64,000 nucleotides of DNA from Chondrinema litorale (GTDB lineage: Bacteria; Bacteroidota; Bacteroidia; Cytophagales; Flammeovirgaceae): positions 3,547,001-3,611,000 of the forward strand of contig NZ_CP111043.1 of NCBI RefSeq assembly GCF_026250525.1. Reading direction: 5' to 3'. Below, piece after piece: positions 26,213 to 33,726 of this stretch (positions are counted from its first letter, which is position 1; the number at the start of each line of letters is the position of its first letter). A program made the translations under genes and the position numbers. Below the pieces are notes generated by a model that did not search any database, was not told where the DNA came from, and saw nothing but the letters and a program-made list of their open reading frames with translations.

Positions 26213-28363
26213 TTATGCTTTATAATAAGATCCAACAACTTGTTTTTCATTAGAATCCTTAGCTAACTGATTCGCTCTGTAAGCTTTAATCGTGTTAAAA
26301 AATTCTTTACCAAGTGATAGATATTTTTCAGCAAATTCTTTAGTTGGTTCATTTTGCTTTAATTGAAGCACAAAGTCTTCAAAATTTCCTTCTACAGGAA
26401 GGGCAACTTTACCAGTGCTTACATAATGTGTATCAAAATCTTTCATGATACTTATTTGTGTGTTGCACTTGTGATCATCACTAAGTAGCAATGCTTTTGC
26501 AGAAATTACCATTAAATTGTAATTGTGATAAATTGCATCTGCATATTGCTCTTGAGCAAAGCTTTCATTTGCAAGTAAGATTTTTTCTTCTGCTTCTTGA
26601 ATAATTGAGCCGATCATATCGAAAATTACACCAGCACATTCACCTACTCCAACAGCTAATTCGAAGTTCTCAACACTTCCCCAATCGCTGTATTCTGCTT
26701 CTTGTAATGTTTTAAGATCTGCAAGGCTTTTCAATTCATCATAGAAATATCTTCTTCCTTGTCTTCTCACATATTCATTGAAATATTCACCCTCTTCGCT
26801 GTTTTCGAAGTAGTTGTTAAGAACAATTCTTAATGCTTCAGGAATTCTTTTAGTAGGAAGTTTGATGATTTTTTCTGCAACAAAACCAACACCTTCAGTA
26901 TTTACTCCACCACCTAAAACAATCTGCATTGCTGGAATTACATGAGCACCATTTTTAATAGAGCTACCATGAAAACCAATACTTGCCGCCATATGCTGGC
27001 CACAAGAGTTCATACAACCACTAATTTTAATAGTGATGGTAGTATCTCTTACTAATTCAGGAAATTCATCTCTTACAACTTTTTCTAATTCAGTAGAAAG
27101 CGCAGTACTGTTAGATACACCCAAGTTACAAGTATCAGTTCCTGGGCAAGCAGTTATATCAGCAATAGAGTTATAACCACTATAGTGTAAGTCTAAATTG
27201 TATAATTCATTAAAGATGATTGTTAATGCATCTTGTTTTACGAATTTTAATAGAAGATTCTGGTTTACAGTTACTCTAATATCATCTGCAGCGTATTTTC
27301 TTACTAAATCAGCAAGTTTTCTAGAAGTGTCAGAAGAGATATTACCAAGAGGGCATACTAGATATACTCCGTAGAATCCTTTTTGCTTTTGTTCGAATAC
27401 GTTTGTAGCTAACCACTCATTATAAGCTTCTTGATTTATTGGAGCTACAGTTTCTTTTATTTCGTATTGAGGTAAAGCAGGTATTTCAGAATCATTTACT
27501 ACTAGTTTTTCTCTTGGAGCTTTTACTGCTTTAGTTTCTTCTTTAACTAGTTGAGCTAGCGTATCAATTCCTATTTTCTTAGCTAAGAATTTCATACGAG
27601 CTTTATTTCTACTAGCTCTTTCGCCATGCCTATCAAAAACTCTTACTAAAGCTTCTGCAAATGGTAGTAATTCTTCTTCTGGTAAAAATTCATGTACTGT
27701 ATGAGCTACCATAGATAGTGCACCTAAACCACCAGCTATTACTACTTTAAATCCTTTTACAGTTTCACCATCAATAGTTTTTATTCTTGGAATTACACCA
27801 AGGTCGTGGAAATAAGTAAATGCTGAATCATCATCACTAGAAGAAAAAGCTATTTTAAACTTACGACCCATCTCCTGGCAGATAGGGTTTCTCAAGAAGA
27901 ATTCAAATAATTGATGAGCGTAAGGAGAAACGTCGAATGCCTCGTTAGGATCGATACCAGCTGCTGCCGAACCAGTAATATTTCTTACAGTATTACCGCA
28001 AGCTTCTCTTAGCGTAATGTCTTCTTGCTCTAAATCTGCCCACAATGCTGGTGAATCGTTAACCTTTACATAGTGCAGCTGAATGTCTTGGCGAGTTGTT
28101 AAGTGTAAATTACCATTTGTATATTTATCGGATACAAATGCAATTTGCTCTAATTGCTTAGTAGTAACCTTACCATAAGGTATTTTGATTCTGATCATCT
28201 GTACACCAGGCTGTCTCTGACCATAAACCCCTCTGGTAAGTCTAAAGAGCTTGAATTTATCATCAGGAATATTACCTTTTTCGTACTCTTTAATTTTTAT
28301 ACCTAACTCTTCAATATCTTTTTGAGCAGCTTTACTAATAGTTAAATTTGATTCAGAATTCAT
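26213..28363 (-). CDS. Sirohaem sulfite (or nitrite) reductase with C-terminal helical extension
   Basis: The 716-residue enzyme reduces sulfite to sulfide (or nitrite to ammonia) with six electrons. The sirohaem-4Fe4S ligands are visible as Cys406 and Cys412 in TACPGTDTC and Cys450 and Cys454 in GCMNSCG. An N-terminal ferredoxin-like half-domain carries GVYGQRQPGVQMIRIKIPYG (about 45-64) and NLHLTTRQDIQLHYV. After about residue 575 an extra 140-residue all-helical segment continues (EEKILLANESFAQEQYADAI, LMVISAKALLL), which looks HEPN-like. Operon position with cobA and cysH argues for assimilatory sulfite reduction. First structural gene after the Cys-rich leaders. Confidence 0.88.
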   Translation of the reverse strand: MNSESNLTISKAAQKDIEELGIKIKEYEKGNIPDDKFKLFRLTRGVYGQRQPGVQMIRIKIPYGKVTTKQLEQIAFVSDKYTNGNLHLTTRQDIQLHYVKVNDSPALWADLEQEDITLREACGNTVRNITGSAAAGIDPNEAFDVSPYAHQLFEFFLRNPICQEMGRKFKIAFSSSDDDSAFTYFHDLGVIPRIKTIDGETVKGFKVVIAGGLGALSMVAHTVHEFLPEEELLPFAEALVRVFDRHGERASRNKARMKFLAKKIGIDTLAQLVKEETKAVKAPREKLVVNDSEIPALPQYEIKETVAPINQEAYNEWLATNVFEQKQKGFYGVYLVCPLGNISSDTSRKLADLVRKYAADDIRVTVNQNLLLKFVKQDALTIIFNELYNLDLHYSGYNSIADITACPGTDTCNLGVSNSTALSTELEKVVRDEFPELVRDTTITIKISGCMNSCGQHMAASIGFHGSSIKNGAHVIPAMQIVLGGGVNTEGVGFVAEKIIKLPTKRIPEALRIVLNNYFENSEEGEYFNEYVRRQGRRYFYDELKSLADLKTLQEAEYSDWGSVENFELAVGVGECAGVIFDMIGSIIQEAEEKILLANESFAQEQYADAIYHNYNLMVISAKALLLSDDHKCNTQISIMKDFDTHYVSTGKVALPVEGNFEDFVLQLKQNEPTKEFAEKYLSLGKEFFNTIKAYRANQLAKDSNEKQVVGSYYKA

Positions 28364-28386
28364 TTCAAATTGATGGTTTATGATGG

Positions 28387-28428
28387 TAAAAAAAAGCCTT
28401 CGAAACTTTAGGTGTTAAGAAGGCTTTA
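28387..28428 (-). terminator. Second attenuator hairpin upstream of sulfite reductase
   Basis: Read on the minus strand: AAAGCCTTC, a 17-base loop, GAAGGCTTT, then a T run, 24 bases before the reductase start. The loop contains ACACCT, which is complementary to AGGTGT at the stop codon of the second leader ORF (28463-28468). This offers an alternative pairing, as expected of an attenuator. Confidence 0.75.
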
Positions 28429-28465
28429 ATCAATTATTTAAATTACGCACAACTAATTTGACACC

Positions 28466-28531
28466 TCATGGAGATAAATTACAACAACAGCAAGTCATCA
28501 TCATCATATAAATCATTGTAAATTTTTTCAT
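28466..28531 (-). CDS. Leader peptide 2, four consecutive Cys codons
   Basis: A 21-codon ORF from ATG at 28531 to TGA at 28466. It starts MKKFTMIYMMMM and continues TCCCCNLSP. Four adjacent Cys codons (TGC TGT TGT TGT) lie 5 to 8 codons before the stop. The ORF sits between two terminator hairpins and directly upstream of sulfite reductase. Runs of regulatory codons in short leaders of biosynthetic operons are the hallmark of attenuation by ribosome stalling. Here the amino acid is cysteine, the end product of the pathway. Inner in-frame starts (28516, 28507 and others) are possible. Confidence 0.65.
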   Translation of the reverse strand: MKKFTMIYMMMMTCCCCNLSP

Positions 28532-28537
28532 GGCACA

Positions 28538-28572
28538 TAAAAAAAAGCCTTTCCATTGGGAAAGGCTTTCGT
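28538..28572 (-). terminator. First attenuator hairpin upstream of sulfite reductase
   Basis: Minus strand: AAAGCCTTTCC, short loop, GGAAAGGCTTT, T run: a strong terminator located 30 bases after the stop codon of leader 1 and just before the start of leader 2. Confidence 0.85.
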
Positions 28573-28600
28573 TAAGTTTTTTTTATATCGTTATAACACT

Positions 28601-28708
28601 TTAAAATCCATATAAAAAAGACATACCCCTCCCGACATAGAAGAAGCACATACAACAGCTGTGGTGTGCGCCTGGACGGAGTGATATAGGATTGTTAAGT
28701 GTATTCAT
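28601..28708 (-). CDS. Leader peptide 1, Cys-rich (SCCMC)
   Basis: A 35-codon ORF from ATG at 28708 to TAA at 28601. It begins MNTLNNPISLRPGAHH and then reads SCCMCFFYVGRG, so three of residues 18-21 are Cys. It starts about 16 bases after a consensus promoter and ends 29 bases before a strong terminator hairpin. Promoter, short ORF with clustered Cys codons and terminator together match a transcription-attenuation leader for the sulfur operon. I do not recognise the peptide itself. Confidence 0.65.
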   Translation of the reverse strand: MNTLNNPISLRPGAHHSCCMCFFYVGRGMSFLYGF

Positions 28709-28724
28709 GCTTTCAATTTTTTTA

Positions 28725-28755
28725 CAATACTAAAGGGTATTTTACAACTTGTCAA
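28725..28755 (-). promoter_or_regulatory. Promoter of the sulfur-assimilation leader and operon
   Basis: On the minus strand TTG (28755-28753), 20 bases, TAGTATTG (28732-28725), a one-mismatch fit to TAnnTTTG. The predicted mRNA start is a few bases before the leader-1 ATG. The rest of the stretch up to 28896 shows no other gene. Confidence 0.6.
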
Positions 28756-28896
28756 GCTTATGGGCTATATTTTTTTGAAATTAATAGTATTGTTATAATC
28801 TCATTAGTTATTCTGTAAACTAGATTATATTGACCTTAGTTCACATTAAAGAATTTATTTATCAATAATTTTTCTGTAGCAGTGAAAAACAGCTGC

Positions 28897-30096
28897 TTAA
28901 GCCTTTCTTCGTGCTATTTCCTTTTTTAATAAATTATACTCTCTACTACTTTGTCCAGATATGGCTGTGTTCTCTTCTGCTCGTCTAAATAAGTAGGGGA
29001 GTACAGCTTCAACGGGTCCATAAGGAACATACTTGGCAACATTAAACCCTGCATTGCTCAAGTTAAAGGAGATATGATCACTCATACCAAATAGCTGAGC
29101 AAAGAAAATATCTTTGTTAGCTGGGTTTTGGCCAAACTTTTCAATTAACTCTATTAAGTAATAGCTGCTAGTCTCATTATGAGTTCCGCAGCAAAAAGCA
29201 ATTTGACCAACATGCTCCATGCAGTATAATATCGCATAGTTAAAATCTTCGTCTGTAGCTGCTTTATTTGGTTGTATCGGATCTTCGTAACCCATTTTTT
29301 GCGCTCTTTCTCTTTCTTTTTCCATGTATGCACCTCTCACCAGTTTCGCCCCTAGTTTATATCCTTTAGACAGCGCTCTTTGGTTTGCGTCTTTTAATTT
29401 GGCAAGCTTGTTTTTACAATATAGTTGATAGGTATTATAAACAATGGCATTTTCCTGATTATACATTTCCATCATCTTGTAAACAATCTCATCCAAAGGA
29501 TCTTGAAACCAAGTTTCTTCTGCATCAATAAAAATTCTCACATTATTGTTAAAAGCAGTTTGGCAAATGTTTTTAAACCTATTGTACATGCGATCATAAG
29601 CTGCTTGTTCTTCGCTATTAAGAGCTTTGTTAATGTGTAACTTTTCGAGGACTTTGTTTGGCCCAAGACCAGTTGGCTTAAATACACAAAAAGGAATTTC
29701 TTTTGAGTCTTTAGCATTTAGAATATTCTCAATAGTTTCTTTTTCTGTAGTATCAAATCCTTTTTCTGTAGTAGCTCCTTCTACCGCATAGTCTAGAATT
29801 GTTCCCACGCCGGCATTTGCCAGATTACGCATAGTACTGTTACAGTCTACTATGTTTTCTCCACCACAAAATTGATTGAAGAGTGTTTTTTTGATGAGTT
29901 TCTTTACAGGCAGATGAATATTTAAGCTAAAAGTTATTAGAGAGGTGCCTAGCTTTACCAATGCTGGTTTATTCATCATAGAAAAAAGGAAAAAGGTTTT
30001 CCTTAAGGCCAAATTGTTTTTATGGGCAAAAGCAATACTTGTATCGTCAAAATTTGTTTTTGAAATTGATTTCAATGTTTCTCCTCCGTTTTCCAT
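28897..30096 (-). CDS. Proline dehydrogenase
   Basis: The 399-residue FAD-dependent TIM-barrel enzyme oxidises proline to pyrroline-5-carboxylate. Visible signatures: ILDYAVEGAT, FCVFKPTGLG, VRIFIDAEETWFQD, GAKLVRGAYMEKERERA, AFCCGTHNETSS, and the C-terminal substrate loop YVPYGPVEAVLPYLFRRAEEN. It is monofunctional; no P5C dehydrogenase domain or gene is adjacent. Length is typical for Bacteroidota PRODH. It stands alone, with a -7-like TATATTTG at 30136-30129 upstream. Confidence 0.94.
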   Translation of the reverse strand: MENGGETLKSISKTNFDDTSIAFAHKNNLALRKTFFLFSMMNKPALVKLGTSLITFSLNIHLPVKKLIKKTLFNQFCGGENIVDCNSTMRNLANAGVGTILDYAVEGATTEKGFDTTEKETIENILNAKDSKEIPFCVFKPTGLGPNKVLEKLHINKALNSEEQAAYDRMYNRFKNICQTAFNNNVRIFIDAEETWFQDPLDEIVYKMMEMYNQENAIVYNTYQLYCKNKLAKLKDANQRALSKGYKLGAKLVRGAYMEKERERAQKMGYEDPIQPNKAATDEDFNYAILYCMEHVGQIAFCCGTHNETSSYYLIELIEKFGQNPANKDIFFAQLFGMSDHISFNLSNAGFNVAKYVPYGPVEAVLPYLFRRAEENTAISGQSSREYNLLKKEIARRKA

Positions 30097-30128
30097 ATTT
30101 ATTATTCATAATATTGTAGTTCATGGTT

Positions 30129-30136
30129 CAAATATA
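30129..30136 (-). promoter_or_regulatory. Probable -7 element of the proline dehydrogenase gene
   Basis: TATATTTG on the minus strand, 33 bases upstream of the ATG; no clear TTG at -33. The 338-base gap 30097-30434 otherwise holds only this and the nitroreductase promoter element. Confidence 0.45.
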
Positions 30137-30403
30137 AATCGTGATGCAGAATAAATATTTATATCGTGGTTAATATTATTTTATAGTTAGTCGCCGGTTT
30201 AAAATTACCACGAAACTGCTCTTTAAAGCTTTGTGTAGATGAAATCTTAAAAAAACTGTTTAAGCTAAATTGAATGTGTTTTTGAGATAAAGTTTTTCCA
30301 TCTTAAGTTGATATCTATTCTGTTTTATCTTCTAATTCCCAGAAATTAATATAATCATTTTAATGAGCTAAATTTTCTATTTTACATTAATGGTTTGCTT
30401 CCA

Positions 30404-30411
30404 TATCTTTG
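30404..30411 (+). promoter_or_regulatory. Probable -7 element of the nitroreductase gene
   Basis: TATCTTTG fits TAnnTTTG, 24 bases before the TTG start codon at 30435. Confidence 0.5.
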
Positions 30412-30434
30412 TGTTAAATTAAAAAGTAAAGAAA

Positions 30435-31025
30435 TTGAATTATAACACAGAAGAAATAAACCAGCTTATAAAAAACAGACGATCTGTATTCCCTAAGCAA
30501 TATACCGGAAATAAAGTTGACGATGATATTGTTAAGCAAATTCTAGAAAATGCGAACTGGGCTCCAACACATGGTAAAACTGAACCTTGGAGATTTTTTG
30601 TGTTTACTGGAGATGGTCTTAAGTCGTTTTCTAAATTCCAGTCTGACTTATATGCAGAAAAAACAAAAGCAGCAGGTACTTTTGATGAAAACAAATTTCA
30701 AAAGTTACTAACTCATCCTTTAAGCGCATCTCACATTGTAGCGATCGTTATGAGGAGACAGGAAACTGAACGTATTCCTGAAATTGAAGAAGTTGAGGCT
30801 GTAGCTTGTGCTGTACAAAATATGTATTTAACAGCAACGGCTTATGGTTTAGGAGCTTACTGGGCAAGTGGGGGAGTAACTTACTGGGAAGAAGCCAAAG
30901 AGTTTTTTGGTTTAGGGGACAAAGACAAATTACTTGGTTTCTTTTATATAGGTGAAAAAGCAATTGAAGTTCCTGAAGGTGTGAGAGGGCCAGTTGAAAA
31001 CAAAACTACTTGGATTACAGAATAG
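30435..31025 (+). CDS. Nitroreductase family protein (YdjA-like)
   Basis: The 196-residue FMN enzyme has the FMN-phosphate motif RRSVFPKQYTG (about 15-25), NWAPTHGKTEPWRFFVFTG (about 42-60), and VACAVQNMYLTATAYGLGAYWASG (about 121-144), all typical of the YdjA-type single-domain nitroreductases. It reduces nitro- or quinone-like compounds with NAD(P)H; the natural substrate is unknown. The start is TTG at 30435, required to include NYNTEEINQLIKNRRS. It is a single-gene unit. Confidence 0.9.
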   Translation: MNYNTEEINQLIKNRRSVFPKQYTGNKVDDDIVKQILENANWAPTHGKTEPWRFFVFTGDGLKSFSKFQSDLYAEKTKAAGTFDENKFQKLLTHPLSASHIVAIVMRRQETERIPEIEEVEAVACAVQNMYLTATAYGLGAYWASGGVTYWEEAKEFFGLGDKDKLLGFFYIGEKAIEVPEGVRGPVENKTTWITE

Positions 31026-31197
31026 TAATACTTCTGAGGTATTAAATACTTTTATTTATGTATAAATTTACCTTATCCCTTTAGTAGCACTTTATTGAAC
31101 TTTTGATCTTTAAATACAAGTTAGATATTTGTCTAAAATAATTGACGGAATTAATAATTTTAAAATATACATATTCGATTAATTTAAATTTATAATA

Positions 31198-31524
31198 ATG
31201 GGAAAAGCGATTGAAATAACAGATAACAACTTTGAAGAAGTTGTATTAAATTCAGACTCACCTGTATTGGTAGACTTTTGGGCAACTTGGTGTGGACCTT
31301 GTTTAATGATGGCTCCAGTAGTTGAGGAATTAGCTGGTGATTTTGATGGCAAAGCAGTTATTGGTAAACTAGATGTAGATGCTAACCCAAACATTGCTGC
31401 TAAATTTGGTATCAGAAGCATCCCTACAATGATGGTTTTTAAAGGTGGAGAAGTTGTAGACAAAGTAGTTGGAGCTTCATCAAAAGCTGATTTACAAAAT
31501 AGAATTGAATCTCAATTGGTATAA
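31198..31524 (+). CDS. trxA: Thioredoxin
   Basis: The 108-residue protein has active site WCGPC at 31-35 (Cys32 and Cys35) and the cis-proline in SIPTMM near 74-79. It reduces disulfides in cytoplasmic enzymes and is the likely electron donor for the APS reductase encoded at 24664. Size and sequence are canonical. Confidence 0.96.
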   Translation: MGKAIEITDNNFEEVVLNSDSPVLVDFWATWCGPCLMMAPVVEELAGDFDGKAVIGKLDVDANPNIAAKFGIRSIPTMMVFKGGEVVDKVVGASSKADLQNRIESQLV

Positions 31525-31542
31525 ATACATAAATTATATCAA

Positions 31543-31576
31543 CAAAAAAGGAGCTCGTTTTGAGCTCCTTTTTTTA
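31543..31576. terminator. Bidirectional terminator between trxA and ffh
   Basis: AAAAAAGGAGCTC / GAGCTCCTTTTTTT stem serves the convergent genes trxA and ffh. Confidence 0.9.
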
Positions 31577-31600
31577 TTATCTTTAAGTATGTTTGATTAA

Positions 31601-32920
31601 TTATCCGAATAAGTTTCTGAGTTGACCTTTACCACTCATCTTATTTACTTTCTTAATCATCTTTTTCATTTCTTCGTATTGCTTTAACAGGTTATTTACC
31701 TGCTGTACAGAAGTTCCGCTACCATTTGCAATCCTCTTCTTTCTTTTTGCATCAATAATAGTAGGGCTTTCTCTCTCTTTTGGAGTCATAGAGAAAATAA
31801 TTGCTTCTATAGGTTTAAAAGAATCGTCGTCAATATCAGCATCTTTAACCATTTTACCCATACCCGGTATCATACCCATTAGGTCTTTTAGGTTACCCAT
31901 TTTTTTGATTTGCTGTATTTGAGACAACATATCATTTAGGTCGAACTGATTCTTTCTTAATTTCTTATTTAATCTCTTAGCTTCCTGCTCGTCAAAAACT
32001 TCTTGAGCTTTTTCAACAAGTGAAACCACATCACCCATACCCAAAATTCTGTTTGCCATCCTTTCTGGGTAGAAGGTATCTATTGTATCTGCTTTTTCAC
32101 CAGTACTAATAAATTTGATTGGCTTAGAAACTACCGATCTAATTGAAAGTGCTGCACCACCACGAGTATCACCATCAAGCTTTGTTAAAACTACTCCATC
32201 AAAATCGAGCTTCTCATTGAAGGCTTGTGCTGTATTTACAGCATCCTGTCCTGTCATTGAGTCAACAACGAAAAGGGTTTCTTGTGGATTAAGCGCTGCT
32301 TTTACCTTGGTAATTTCCTCCATCATTTGCTCATCAACAGCCAAACGACCAGCGGTATCGACAATCACAATGTTTTTACCATTGGCTTTAGCATGCTTTA
32401 ATGCATTCTGAGCAATTTCAACTGCATTCTTATTTTCAGGCTCTGCATAAACTTCAACACCGATTTGCTCACCAAGAGTTTTTAGCTGATCTATCGCAGC
32501 AGGACGGTAAATATCACAGGCAGCCATTAAAACCTGATTGCCTTGCTTTTTAAGTAAATTTGAAATTTTAGAAGTAAAGGTAGTTTTACCAGAACCTTGC
32601 AGACCCGCAATAAGTACAACCCCCGGATTTCCTTTCGGATTAAAAGGAGCCGCAGAACCTCCCATTAACTCACAAAGCTTGTCATTTACAATTTTGATAA
32701 GTAATTGACCAGGAGAAACAGCAGTAAGTACTTTTTGTCCAAGCGCTTCTTCTTTTATTTCGTTAGTAATATCTTTTGCGATACGATAATTAACGTCTGC
32801 TTCTAATAAGGCTCTTCTTATTTCTTTAACAGTGTTGGCTACGTTGATCTCAGTAATCCTTCCCTGTCCCTTTAACGTTTTCATCGCCTGATCGAGGCGA
32901 TTGCTCAAATTTTCAAACAT
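31601..32920 (-). CDS. ffh: Signal recognition particle protein Ffh
   Basis: The 439-residue GTPase binds 4.5S RNA and signal sequences for co-translational membrane targeting. It has an N-terminal helical domain, the P-loop GLQGSGKT at 106-113, DTAGRL and TKLDGDTRGGAALS in the G domain, and a methionine-rich M domain from about 320 (MGNLKDLMGMIPGMGKMV). Length is normal. The promoter with both boxes lies at 32958-32988. Confidence 0.97.
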   Translation of the reverse strand: MFENLSNRLDQAMKTLKGQGRITEINVANTVKEIRRALLEADVNYRIAKDITNEIKEEALGQKVLTAVSPGQLLIKIVNDKLCELMGGSAAPFNPKGNPGVVLIAGLQGSGKTTFTSKISNLLKKQGNQVLMAACDIYRPAAIDQLKTLGEQIGVEVYAEPENKNAVEIAQNALKHAKANGKNIVIVDTAGRLAVDEQMMEEITKVKAALNPQETLFVVDSMTGQDAVNTAQAFNEKLDFDGVVLTKLDGDTRGGAALSIRSVVSKPIKFISTGEKADTIDTFYPERMANRILGMGDVVSLVEKAQEVFDEQEAKRLNKKLRKNQFDLNDMLSQIQQIKKMGNLKDLMGMIPGMGKMVKDADIDDDSFKPIEAIIFSMTPKERESPTIIDAKRKKRIANGSGTSVQQVNNLLKQYEEMKKMIKKVNKMSGKGQLRNLFG

Positions 32921-32957
32921 ATCAGCTATGGTTCTATATTAATCTTAAAGATTTGTG

Positions 32958-32988
32958 CAAAACTACCATTTATTCACAATAATATCAA
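32958..32988 (-). promoter_or_regulatory. Promoter of ffh
   Basis: On the minus strand TTG (32988-32986), 20 bases, TAGTTTTG (32965-32958), 37 bases upstream of the ATG. Confidence 0.72.
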
Positions 32989-33060
32989 TCAATGTGATAA
33001 ACAGGAGTTTACATTCACTTTAAAAAAATGAAAGTGGCTCAATCTTGCTTTTATAAAGTT

Positions 33061-33068
33061 TATATTTG
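33061..33068 (+). promoter_or_regulatory. Probable -7 element of the SRPBCC gene
   Basis: TATATTTG 31 bases before the ATG at 33100; the nearest TTG is too close, so only the -7 box is supported. Confidence 0.4.
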
Positions 33069-33099
33069 CGGCCTTTTATAACCAATTTACTATACATTC

Positions 33100-33639
33100 A
33101 TGCAGTATTTTAAATTTTTCACAGGTGGAGTAATTTTTACTGTCTTATTCATTGTCTTTATGGCTTTTGTGATTTTTCCTGGAGATTACCATATAAGCCA
33201 AAGTATAGAGATTACTGCACCTCAAGCTAAAGTGTATAATACTATTGCAGATTTAAGTACTTGGAATAAATGGGTGTATAGCAAAGAAGAATTAAAAGAT
33301 GCTAAATACAGTGTTTCTGATCAAAAAACAGGAGAAGGTGGTTATGTACTAATTGTATATGCTGAGAATTATGAGTTAAAAATGATAACAGTGCAAGCAA
33401 CACCTTATAAAGAGATCAAACTAACTGCTTTGGTTAATAAAGGCGAGCAAGAATCTAATATTGAGTTTAATGTTGAGAGCATAGATAACTCACATACTAA
33501 AGTAACTTGGCAACAATCGGGTTCTTTTGGTTGGAGTATTGTAAACAGATTAACCGCTGGTTTACTGGATTTTAAAGGTAAAACTGAGGAGGTTTATAAA
33601 GATAAATTGACATTACTCAAAAATATCTGCGAAGATTAA
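33100..33639 (+). CDS. Membrane-anchored SRPBCC (START-like) domain protein
   Basis: The 179-residue protein has one N-terminal membrane helix (about 5-28). A START-like lipid/ligand-binding fold follows, beginning with SQSIEITAPQAKVYNTIADLSTWNKWV, the usual SRPBCC opening. A long C-terminal helix carries GLLDFKGKTEEVYKDKLTLLKNI. Such proteins bind hydrophobic small molecules; no ligand can be named. It stands alone between ffh and nupC. Confidence 0.82.
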   Translation: MQYFKFFTGGVIFTVLFIVFMAFVIFPGDYHISQSIEITAPQAKVYNTIADLSTWNKWVYSKEELKDAKYSVSDQKTGEGGYVLIVYAENYELKMITVQATPYKEIKLTALVNKGEQESNIEFNVESIDNSHTKVTWQQSGSFGWSIVNRLTAGLLDFKGKTEEVYKDKLTLLKNICED

Positions 33640-33669
33640 GAAATAATGTATCTATATTAAATACATACC

Positions 33670-33700
33670 TTGTCAACTGATGCCTAGTTTCCTATTTTTG
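33670..33700 (+). promoter_or_regulatory. Promoter of the nucleoside transporter gene
   Basis: TTG at 33670-33672, 20 bases, TATTTTTG at 33693-33700; start codon 27 bases later. Confidence 0.72.
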
Positions 33701-33726
33701 TAAATATAAATTTACAAATAATTAAT

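Noticed and set aside
28601..28708. A known riboswitch in place of leader peptide 1
   Set aside because: The segment translates into an ORF with promoter before and terminator after it, and the Cys cluster matches the pathway; no conserved riboswitch core was recognised. A structured RNA is still possible.
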